From the NCBI GenBank assembly GCA_033558025.1, contig JAUCEF010000014.1, forward strand, positions 2,976,001 through 3,040,000: DNA of 64,000 bases, in the 5' to 3' direction. Of the stretch, positions 46,441-55,154 are shown one piece after another. Source of the stretch: Phytophthora sp. 'mugwort'. Its lineage: Eukaryota; Oomycota; Peronosporomycetes; Peronosporales; Peronosporaceae. Under the pieces are notes generated by a model. It ran no database searches. It was not told the origin of the DNA and saw only the letters and a program-made list of their open reading frames with translations. The position numbers and the translations under genes were made by a program. Position 1 is the stretch's first letter; every line of letters starts with the position of its first letter.

Positions 46441-46829
46441 CACATCATTACACTTACAGTAGGATCGATCTTTAACCATTGCCTCGAGTGTTGAATGCTT
46501 TGAGTTGAAACTTACCTTATTCATTGTTATGGTCATTATACCTTTGTATTTATCTATCAGGATGGAACGTCTTTATATTTTTTATCCTGATATTGGATAA
46601 CTTCATATAGGTAAAATATTGTATCTTATTTTACTAAATGATGCACCTTTACATATATCGATATCAGGACCTTTAGAGAACAAATATATGTATCTTTGCA
46701 CGTTGGCTATCGACAACGCTGCCTAAATTATATAGCGTTTTATCCTTTACTAATTCATGGGTTAAACATTGTTTTAGTACATCCAGATGGAATTATAAAA
46801 AACAGCCCCGATTGTGTACTGTAAACCAC
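46441..46829. other. AT-rich stretch without recognisable gene
   Basis: Many stops in all frames. A plus-strand region near 46560-46740 reads short peptide-like runs with in-frame stops. Probably a further decayed part of the island. Confidence 0.4.
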
Positions 46830-48430
46830 TATTTAGCGCGTACAGCACGGGCTGGCGCCGTTGGTGGCGCAGGACTCAGCTTGGATCGGTACTTGGAGGA
46901 TCCGGTCGACTTCTTCTGGCGCGACTTCGCGCGCTCGCGCATGCAGCACGTCCTCCAGCATATCCGCGTCAGCCAAGCGCAGCAGTGTAAGCTGATCCCC
47001 AAGATCCTGGTCTCCCAGAGTCTCGATGAAGTGTTCCACGTGCTCGCGACGGGCCTTCGCGTCGCCATCCTTGATCTTCAGCCTCGCGCGCATGCCTGCA
47101 ACGTTGAGGCGGTGTAGATACTCCAGCGGCGTCTCCTCTGCGCGCTTGCGCGCGTGGTAGTATTGCCATGCTACCGAGACCCCCATCCGCAGTACTGCGT
47201 CTGGAAGCTCCTAGCAAGTCACTCCACTTTGACCGCGTGGATCGGCTCAGCTGCATGTACCAGTTCCTCGCGGGTCCGGTAAACAGATCCGCGAAGGTAA
47301 GGCATCTCGCTTCATCTTTGGCTCGATCCCTCGTGAATGCAGATTTGACTTTGCCAATACACCCTCGTGCACGCTCTTCGTCATGATCCTTGCCTGTGAA
47401 TTCCTTCAGATCCGAGATGGCCGATACCTTGACGCGTTGAAAACCGTCGACGATCCGGTCGGAACGACTGCTGCCGCTATCGTAGCCGTGCGTCTCGTGG
47501 ATCCCATGTCGAGATCATCCGGATCATATTACCAGCGCTCGGGGTGGTGATATCGCGATCCCACCGATTCCATGTCGACATCCTGCGATCCCGGACCGCG
47601 TGAGGACGGAGCCGGTCGTGGAGCCCTGGCCTCTTGACGTTCGTTCAGGAAACGTGCCATAGCCGCTTGGAAGTACATCTCCAGACCACTCGTTGGTTCC
47701 TGGGCCGGGCCCGTTTACCGGATCCGGGCTTGCGTCGGTCTCGCCGGACGGAGCCGGGATCTTATCTGCCAGAGTGCTCGCAGAACGTAACTGCAGCATC
47801 GTGGCACCGGCTGGCCCAAGCGACATCCATCGCGGCTCCGATTAGCTGCTTGATCCAACTTCTGACGTAGCCGACGCGTACTGGGATGATCCAGTGTGGT
47901 ACTCCGGCGACCTGGTGCACGCCGCCTTGGTCTCGAGCGACGAGACGTATCCGGCCTTGGCCTCGATTATCGTGCTGTGCTCGGTCTTGGTCTCGGGCGC
48001 TGCAGCCGCCGATCGCTCGCCTACGAGGGGCTTCAGCAAGTTGAAGAGCGTCGCGGCCGACATCCGGATCGTGTCGGCGTCCAACTGGAACAGGTCGTCA
48101 GCGTCGAACGCTCCTGTCATAAGACCGGCTTCTTCCAGCATCCTCAGCAGAGTCATTGCGTCGTCCAGCTTGTTTGTGGTTGACGACGGGGGCGATAGAG
48201 GTCCGGTGAGGGATCCGAGCTGCTTCAGCTGCAGGATCCGCATCACTGGGTCCTTGTGCAGGAAGTCGTTCAGCTCCGTGCGCACGTACGCCGAATCCAG
48301 CTTAGATCGTGACCAGGTAGACTTCAATACAGCACGAACTTCGCTATCCGAGCCTAGTGCCTTGAGTTTCTTCCGCGCGGCCTTCGTCTTCTTATTAGAC
48401 GTGGCACTTGAGGCCCCTGGGTGGTGGTGG
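46830..48430 (-). pseudogene. Gypsy-type retrotransposon gag, reverse, degraded
   Basis: Three minus-strand blocks in different frames make one gag. Near 48425-47842 is an N-terminal region with KKTKAARKKLKALGSD and NDFLHKDPVMRILQLKQL. Near 47430-47215 is the retrotransposon gag domain (ISDLKEFTGKDHDEERAR, then FTGPARNWYMQL). Near 47186-46830 follows WQYYHARKRAEETPLEYL with HVEHFIETLGDQDL and a basic tail KSRQKKSTG. This block order is typical of oomycete Gypsy gag. Frameshifts separate the blocks, and 47524-47826 is low-complexity. No protease or RT follows; the AT-rich island begins instead. Confidence 0.75.
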
Positions 48431-48800
48431 TGGATGAAGGGTCATTCGCTCTCGCGAACGATCCTTCGTTCGGCAGGTCCTGACTCGCTCAAGACCTGCG
48501 GGGGTCCCCGAAGGGGCCTGGGGAGGAAAGCGAGGTTTCTCTTCCTGATCCGTTGCCAGACCATCCTCGCTTCCGTCGGCAGAGCTCCTCCCAGGACTCT
48601 GTCGCTCCGCGGATCTCTCTTTCAGCGACGCCGTCGGCGATCCAGTCTACGTCGGCGCTTCATCTCCCGATCCATTGCTCACTTGCGCATCACCTTGGGA
48701 CTCACGGTGAAATCCCGCGTCGTCAAGAGATCCGGGCACGCGCACCATTGTGGTGGAGTGGATCCGCTGAAATTCAGTAGGATCCCAACTCACACGCACT

Positions 48801-49313
48801 GCGCCCAGACACCGACTAACGGAGGGGGTACTCCCACGGCCGTGTAGTTGCTGAGTGGTTCACCTTGTGTACCCGTCGGCGGGCTAGTACTGCTCTCTCG
48901 TTGACACGAGATGCGCACTTGGTGGGCCTTGGACGTCCTTGTGGGGACTTGGAGGGGGTGGATTTGCGCGGGTATTCCTGCGCACGAGATCCGGTGTCGC
49001 ATTGGTCTTGAGCTCTTGCGTAGACCTTGTGGATCCGTAGTAGAAATACAGGATCCGGAGTTGTTCCTTCTTGAGTGTGTCGTGCTCTTTATCGGAGTTG
49101 TCCTTGTTCCTTTGCGATGCTTGCCGCCTCCAATAATCCTGGGGGGGAGTTAAGAAGCCAAAGGGCGAGCGCGACCTGGCCAAGCTATCCAGGGGCTGCC
49201 ATGTGTGCAGGAAGATCACCAAAGTTAGACTTGGTCTATGGATGGGGCCAATATAAATCCCCTATACTATAGTCAAGTCTGTCTTCCAGTGCAAGTTCGG
49301 TTCTGATTTATAC
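48801..49313. repeat. Gypsy-type LTR, copy 1
   Basis: Shares with 53696-54262, in the same orientation, the motif GCGCCCAGACACCGACTAAC, the purine run GGAGGGG, CACCCGTCGG-like blocks, a TTGTTCCTTT block and an end CCAGTGCAAGTTC. A TATA-like CCAATATAAATCCCC stands at 49248. Identity is only moderate. Orientation is not settled: the TATA box suggests plus, but position next to reverse gag 46830-48430 would also suit a reverse 5' LTR. Confidence 0.5.
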
Positions 49314-49660
49314 CTTAGCAGATCTACCTCCGGATCCCATCCCAAAACCTATCCTACGGATTACTTATAACCCAGGATCCCATCTCTGACCTATTCCTGG
49401 CCACCCGTCTCCACTCTACCTCCCTTTAGGGTGTGCACTAAACTGATCGGACCTAGTACATAGACCTTACACCACGGGACGGATCCAGGATCCGTACCAT
49501 ATACAGACCTGGCGTGTCGCATGGTCCGGATCCATCACCTTGACGCTGTTATGGCTGCCGCTGGCGACGTGGATCTTCCAGCTGCCGGTCAACTTCCATC
49601 TTATCCGGATCTGCAATATCACAGCTGCGTCTCCGTGAACGGTGGATTGCGTACCTGGAG
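49314..49660. other. No recognisable feature
   Basis: Rich in GGATCC-like repeats of the Gypsy leader type; no convincing frame. Confidence 0.4.
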
Positions 49661-49666
49661 CTATAG

Positions 49667-49978
49667 ATGGATAAGTATCAGGCGGCAATAGATGAAGCGG
49701 TCGCGTTCAACATGGTAGCTTCTACACGGATTGATGTTGTCGAGTGGATTACTGAGGTGTGGGGCGATTTGACAGCGGACACAATTGCCAACGGGTTCAA
49801 GGGAGTCCTGAAAGAGAGTAACGAGGACGACAATAAGAAGGCCAAACTCCAGATTGACCAAGTTGTCGGCCCCTTAGACAAACTAGGACTATTAGATGAG
49901 CATGTGGGAGAAGTGTCGGAGGAACAGGATACGTTGATCGGGTTGTTAATAGCATTGAATACGCTGACGTTTAGTTGA
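49667..49978 (+). pseudogene. pogo/Tigger-like transposase C-terminal remnant
   Basis: 103 codons. The segment STRIDVVEWITEVWGDLT followed by TIANGFKG matches the end of DDE-superfamily (CENP-B/pogo type) transposases, where a helix with W-I-x-x-A/V-W and an N-G/S-F motif follows the last catalytic residue. The acidic tail ending LNTLTFS is also typical. The catalytic core, the helix-turn-helix and terminal inverted repeats are not seen upstream, so this is a fragment. The ATG at 49667 is probably internal to the original gene. Confidence 0.55.
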
Positions 49979-50715
49979 CTTCAAAATTGTAAAACCTTTA
50001 AAGCCTCCTTATATGTGCGTGTGTGCGTATGCGGGTGGCTGAAAGATTGACATGCAGGACATCGGTGGCATCTTTTGTGGAGTGTTCTCGGGGTGACCCC
50101 CCTTCCCCTCCTGAATTCGATGGTGGCATCGGTTTCACTTCAATGTGACATTTGTCCCGCAAAGATGTCACATTCTTGTGCTTACCATATGCGAGGTTAC
50201 TCTTCAAATCAGTTAGGAATGTGTTTATTGCTTATGACAGGAAATGTTCGCCCACACATACGGTACCTGTACCAGTCGGATGTACCAGTTGTGAGGAATA
50301 CCAGTTGTATTCGGGACGAGGCGCACTCCACACTCCAGACGAATTGTGCTTCCGATGGATATGGCGATTGTACTACCAGATGGGGCTCACCTTCCGGCAA
50401 CCACAGAGACATACAGAGTCATCCCCCCACCAGATCTGAATGAAGTGATAGAAAGGCGGTTCTTGCTCGAGTATGAATTCCCATTTCTTTTCGTGTAAGA
50501 CATTTCAACAAATGCAGCGTCAGATGAAGAGCAGAATGAAGCTACGGAGCAAGCTGGAAATTGGCGCGTACAGCACCAACATTTTAAGCTAAGGTCGGTG
50601 GTTGCCGCTTAGGCTACCAATTCAACAAAGCCGTCATCTCGTCATGCGCGCGGTTGTCGCCATAAGTTCATTCCAGACATATCATACATTGAGTTGATGA
50701 GCGCAAAGGTCTCGT
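49979..50715. other. No recognisable feature
   Basis: Short frames only, none with a domain I recognise. Confidence 0.4.
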
Positions 50716-51003
50716 TTGTCTTCCGAAGAGATAAACAAGGCGTATCTACCATGTGTGCCAGCAGTTGTCGAACTCATGTCGGCTACTGACAGGATCGAAG
50801 ACTTGCAGGCGAAGGTGACCAAGTTTATAAATGCTGGTACCCGTGAAGGTGTTATTGTCGACACCAAACGTGATCGCGTGTGGATCTACAATCGAAACCA
50901 GCAGCCGTACTTTGACTCATTGGCTCCGATTGAGTTCGACTCATGGCCAGGGTTTACGCTTGATTGTATTGCCATACGAGACGCTCGGACACAGTTGACG
51001 TAA
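50716..51003 (+). pseudogene. Uma2-type endonuclease domain, C-terminal part
   Basis: About 95 codons: AVVELMSATDRIEDLQAKV, then KFINAGTREGVIVDTKRDRVW and a final PGFTLDCIAI. This is the second half of the Uma2 (PD-(D/E)XK superfamily) fold: the P-x-V-V-E-x-x-S strand, the E-D-L-Q-x-K helix, the G-x-x-x-G-x-x-I-D segment with K, and the closing P-G-F/W-x-L-D-L motif. The first part with the leading acidic residue is missing or in an unrecognised upstream exon, and no ATG starts the frame (TTG at 50716). Uma2 proteins are mainly bacterial, so a transferred gene or a transposon-borne nuclease is possible. Confidence 0.55.
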
Positions 51004-52179
51004 CACCAAGTGATAGCCAAATATGCAAGATGCAATATAGAACAAGTAGATTCCGCGCAAGACTCCTCAGAAACTCTGCAGTGTTAGTCCAAGATGTCTG
51101 GTGGCGTAATTGATACCCATGTCCTTTACAGTGCTCTCATATTCATTCCCGAATATTTTAACCAGAACGCATTCAGAAGTGTATCAAGTCCAAGAAATAC
51201 AGCATTAAGCAGACAAAAATGTTTACGTTCTGGCAAACAAGTAGCTTGCACCGTATCTATCGACCAACGAGTTTTTTGTATCTTCCTCGAAGACTCAACG
51301 GAGTATGTGTGCCATGAGGGAAGCACTTAACAGCCTGCTGCAGCGCTGCCGCATTTGCACGAGGAAAACAAAGAAAGCCATGAAGTGGCCAGTTCAGTTT
51401 GTATCTTTGGCCATCCACGCCACAGGAAGAAGAATGTGTGCGTACGTTCCTCCGACGTCGGAGGAGCACAACGAGGAAGAGACCGAAAAATTCCTGTAGG
51501 TAGCGGTGATCTGCAGCATGGCGCAGTTATTTGCGGACCGCTTTCTGGACTGTCTTTTGAGACATACCGAGGACTGGTACAACTGGAAGCAGTCGTGTCC
51601 GAAAAGAAGTCTCGTCAATTGACTTGCAGGGGATCACAGGTATCACACAGAAGCTCACCAAAGTGGTTACTTCCTGCAACGAACACATCGCTTTTCTTTC
51701 GTTGGAGATAAAAAAACAGTTCGAGCTGCAACGGAAGTCTATCGCGTGGCTGCCACTCTCGGTGTTGTCATTGTCGTGACCTGCTTATTCAGTTCGGCAA
51801 GAGACTGGCATTTAAAGTCAAACCGCTTGATAAATCGACGCTGACCTCGCAGGAAAAACTATTGCGCGTTGCAAAACTTGTACGCACATCCATCCATGAT
51901 ATACTTTCTCCTTTAGATCCATGGGAGCCACCAGACCCACGAGTAGAGAACCTACAGTTAACGTTAGACCATCGTATCTGGGCTGGCGGTTTTCCTGACG
52001 CCGGACAGCGACACACGCCGGCGCGCAGACAGAAGCAGCAGCAGCTTAGTCGGAAATTGCTACTTTAGCAGCACAAAAAAAAAACAGTCAAAAGCTAGAG
52101 CTAGAGCGAAGCAAAAGCAGCACAGAATTTTAGTAGGTTCGCACAACTGTAGATCGATACTAGTACCCCATTACAATGG
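51004..52179. other. Unassigned region with weak plus-strand frames
   Basis: Plus-strand frames at 51305-51499, 51355-51711 and about 51840-52068 have coding-like composition but no domain I recognise. The last reads LVRTSIHDILSPLDPWEPPD and ends in a Gln-Lys-rich tail at TAG 52066-52068. They may be exons of one decayed gene. A poly-A run stands at about 52075-52085. Confidence 0.35.
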
Positions 52180-52910
52180 TTACATCTCCTTCTTTGTCCA
52201 CTCGCCAAACATGTGCTGGTAGTCTTCTAGTTGCCGCTGCATTGACGCCCATATCCACACACACTTTCAGCCCCCAATTAAGAAACACACAAAACACATG
52301 ACACCGCCCTACTTTGAGCTGGCTGTTCTCCTCTAATAGACGAAGATAGGCTTTTGTTTGACTGTCCGTCTGGCGCTTGAGTGCTCTGGTTGCAAGCAGC
52401 ACAAGAAGCTAGTCACCCCCCCCACACTCTCATCATATAATGACACAAAGAGCCTAAAACCACCCACTCTAGCTCGGTGTCTCTCTGCTGGGCCTCGCCC
52501 ACTGCTCCTCGCAGACACAGCTCCAGGCCGCGAGCATAGGCGTCTGCCGCCTTCTTGTACGATTGCAAGCCGTACAGTGCCTTGCCCTTCCGAGAGTACG
52601 TCTTGGCCCACTCCGGGTCCAACGCGATGGCTGCGTCGGCGTCTGCCTTGGCCTGTTGGAATTGCCCCAGAGCGCAGTAGGCGGCCGAGCGGTTGCTGTA
52701 CAGCGTGGCGGTGGGCTGGCGCTCGATGCCCAGCGAGTACTCGCGGATGGCCGCCTCAAAGTCTTTCGACTTAAAGAATTCGTTCCCGAGATTCTTGTGC
52801 CGTGAATCGTCCCCTCGAGACGGGCCACTGCGTCCCTGGGTACTGGATGCAGACAGCTTGGCGGTCATGGGCGGAGCGGCCGACAACGACGACCCGAACA
52901 ACCACTCCAT
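52180..52910 (-). CDS. TPR co-chaperone-like protein, three exons
   Basis: Minus strand. Exon 1 starts at 52910 with MEWLFGSSLS and carries three TPR motifs at residues about 37-137 (KNLGNEFFKSKDFEAAI, then YSNRSAAYCALGQF, then KTYSRKGKALYGLQS). Lys39, Asn43, Asn73, Lys103 and Arg107 form the dicarboxylate clamp that binds the EEVD tail of Hsp70/Hsp90, so a cytosolic co-chaperone role is likely. Exon 2 (52313-52385) and exon 3 (52180-52236) are joined by a 76-bp GT-AG intron and give a coiled-coil tail (LLEENSQLK, then RQLEDYQHMFGEW). The exon 1 donor is uncertain: GT-GTCTGCGAGG after GLEL or a later GT near 52447, both in phase. Without splicing, exon 1 runs to a stop at 52413. Confidence 0.8.
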
Positions 52911-53032
52911 CCCATTTAGTCAAGGTAAGATCCAATAATCGCCAGTTTTGATAATTACAACAACGATTGAGAAAAATCAACACTTTTTCGCCAATCAAAA
53001 TTACGCATTTGCCCAACGCAATGTGTGTTACA

Positions 53033-53370
53033 GGTGTACTAAAGTACCACTAATGATGAAGCCAACATCACTAAGACTTCCCTGCCATAACGTCGCGGAT
53101 AGATACCACATATATGGTAGAAGGACCTCATAGCCCCCCAATAGGATAGCATGTAGGATACTTTACAAGTGGCTTACTGTAACGGGGTTACATGAAGAGT
53201 GACTTGGCACTCTTCAAAATGGTGTACCCAGTACCCCTAGTGATGTATGCAACATCACTATGACGTCACGGTAATGACGTCACGGCTGGGTACCACACAT
53301 ATGATAGAAATACCTCAGAACCACCCAATAGGATAACATATAGGATATTTTATAGGTCACTTGTAGTTAG
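53033..53370 (+). repeat. Degenerate direct repeat of about 150 bp
   Basis: Two imperfect copies, about 53033-53180 and 53222-53370: GTAC..AGTACC, CTA(A/G)TGATG, CAACATCACTA(A/T)GAC, GATA/GGTACCACA(C/T)ATATG, then CCCAATAGGATA(G/A)CAT(G/A)TAGGAT and a TTTATAGGTCACTTG-like end. Copy 2 has an extra GACGTCACGG repeat. Probably a duplicated LTR or MITE-like fragment. The rest of 52911-53695 holds nothing else that I recognise. Confidence 0.55.
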
Positions 53371-53695
53371 TATGTAGACGCATTAAAGGAGATCACTTAT
53401 AAATATATTTAGTCTTAAATCCACCCAATTTTGGTAGCAATTCCCCAGGCCAGGACTTGTGAACTGCCGTTCACTGACAGTTTGTATACTTTCCGGAAGT
53501 CACACTTCCTGTGCGCAAGGTGTTGTGTGCCCCGCAACACTTGGTATCACTTGTAGTCAATCAACGCCTACGCGGGTTACTACCTGGAACCTCTGGGTCA
53601 TGCGTTTCCTCATCTGAACGACTCACAGTTTGGGTCCGTTTGTGGTGTAGCGGGATCAGTCAAAATATGATTAAGACCCGATCCGCTTACCAACT

Positions 53696-54262
53696 GCGCC
53701 CAGACACCGACTAACGGAGGGGTTCCCCGATGACCCGTGGTCAGCTGAACTTGGTTTCACCTTGTGCACCCGTCGGTGGGCTGGATCTGCTCACTTGGGA
53801 CTCCGAAGGCTGCAGCCATGTAAAGTCTTGAATGTCCTGGCGGGACTCGGGGACGTAGAGCAGTGCGGAAGTCTTCGCTCTGCTGCCGCTATTGGTTCCG
53901 ATCTAAGATAGCCGACCTTCGATCGGCGGCCTGGACTTGAACCGAGGCCGAGGTTGCCGTGTGGCGTTGTTCCTTTCCTTTCCTTGAGTTGCTTGCCGCT
54001 TCCTTTAGCGGGATCTTGCGAGTCGAGAGTCGAAGCAATCGTCGGCCAAGCACTGAATGCCGTTTGATAGAGGTAGGCGCTTGAGCAGAAGTTCGCTAGC
54101 GTGGGGGAGGGTCGGCCAATATCCGATCCGATCCGCTCACCACGATACTAGATCTGCTACCTTGGACTGGACGACACCTTGGGGGACAAATGTAGTTCTC
54201 TTCCCACGGTATTTTAAACTGCCTAAGTCGTCCAATGCAAATTCGAGTCTGATTGTTGTTTA
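53696..54262 (+). repeat. Gypsy-type LTR, copy 2
   Basis: Direct relative of 48801-49313 (shared GCGCCCAGACACCGACTAAC and ordered blocks). A TATA-like GGTATTTTAAACTG near 54209 precedes the end TCCAATGCAAATTC. A leader and degraded forward gag follow, so plus orientation as a 5' LTR is plausible here. Confidence 0.5.
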
Positions 54263-54394
54263 TCCTTTTCTGGTCCTATATTCACATCCTGAACCCTATC
54301 CCGCACCACCTGAACCTCCTGAATCTTGCCCTTCTTCAACCACTCAATACGTACCGTCTTCACACTTGCACATCGCCGAGGATGATTGCTGATC

Positions 54395-54960
54395 GAATCC
54401 CGATCTGCCAGATCGCGGATGTCCGAACGCGTATGTCGATCTGCCAATACCGGTCGGCCCGATCTGCCAGATGGCGTATGTCCGAACATGTATGCCGATC
54501 TGACAGATCGAGGATGTCGGAACCTGTATGCCGATCTGCGAATATCGATCGACCCGATCGGCTCGATTTCGACCGCAAGATGGATCCGATCTGCCCGATC
54601 TCGGACGGCGGGGTGTAGGCCGATCTGTGGACGCCGGATCAGCCCGATCCTCGGAACTTTGACCACCAGATCGGCCCGGTCTGGACTGCAAAGATCGATC
54701 CGAACTGCCCAATCTCGGACGGCGGGGTGTAGGTCGATTTGCGGAAGCTGGGTCAGCCCGATCCTCCGAACCTTGACCACCAGATCGGCCCGATCTGCCA
54801 ACCGGGATCGCTGGATCGGCCCGATCTGCCAGATCCCGTTATCGATCGGCTCGATCTCGACTACAGGATCGATCCGATCTGCCCGATCTTGGACGGCGGC
54901 GTGTAGGCCGATTTGCGGAAGCTGGGTCAGCTCGATGTCCCACAACGTGAACGTCTTATC
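54395..54960 (+). repeat. GATC-rich imperfect repeats in Gypsy leader
   Basis: First a 23/36-base pattern beginning CGATCTGCCA at 54401, 54437, 54460 and 54496. Then a larger unit containing TCGGACGGCGGGGTGTAGG at 54601, 54715 and about 54889 (spacing 114 and 174), each followed by a CGGA(T/A)(G/C)CTGG(A/G)TCAG block. The whole stretch is built from CCGATCTG and CAGATCGG words. It lies between LTR copy 2 and the gag remnant, where oomycete Gypsy leaders are long. Confidence 0.65.
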
Positions 54961-55154
54961 GGCCCGGTAACCCAACCCGCGGATACTAGATCCGCGCGAT
55001 CGGGGTCCAACCAAGGTCAAACGGGGGTTAGATCCGGTTTGATCGATTCCGTTACCGCTTACCAGTCCTGATCTCTTGCATCCCCCTCGATTCAGGCTCC
55101 GAATATCCATCCGATCCCCGATCGGTCGGGCGATTATAGTATAACAGATCTGGG

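Larger units (their letters stand above)
44783..46829. other. AT-rich island, probable decayed DNA-virus insertion
   Basis: Composition changes sharply at 44783 from GC-rich transposon to AT-rich sequence with many short frames, and returns near 46830. The island holds a penton-like fragment, a GIY-YIG nuclease start, a long minus-strand frame with one stop, a cysteine-rich gene and a T-arm-like remnant, plus a Copia LTR-like remnant at 46190-46440. GIY-YIG and penton genes together recall Polinton-like viruses and relatives. No terminal repeats, polymerase, integrase or major capsid gene were seen, so the family is not settled. Confidence 0.4.

Noticed and set aside
47894..48847. 317-codon plus-strand frame
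   Set aside because: Antisense to the reverse Gypsy gag; Ser/Arg-rich composition typical of a shadow frame.
53640..53710. tRNA or SINE head on the minus strand (GGGCGCAGTTGGTAAGCG)
   Set aside because: Looks like a D-arm and box A, but box B and the rest do not fold, and the sequence is partly shared with LTR copy 1. More likely part of the LTR edge.
54395..54960. Possible CRISPR-like repeat array
   Set aside because: Repeats are imperfect, spacers are not unique, periods vary and the setting is a eukaryotic retroelement leader.
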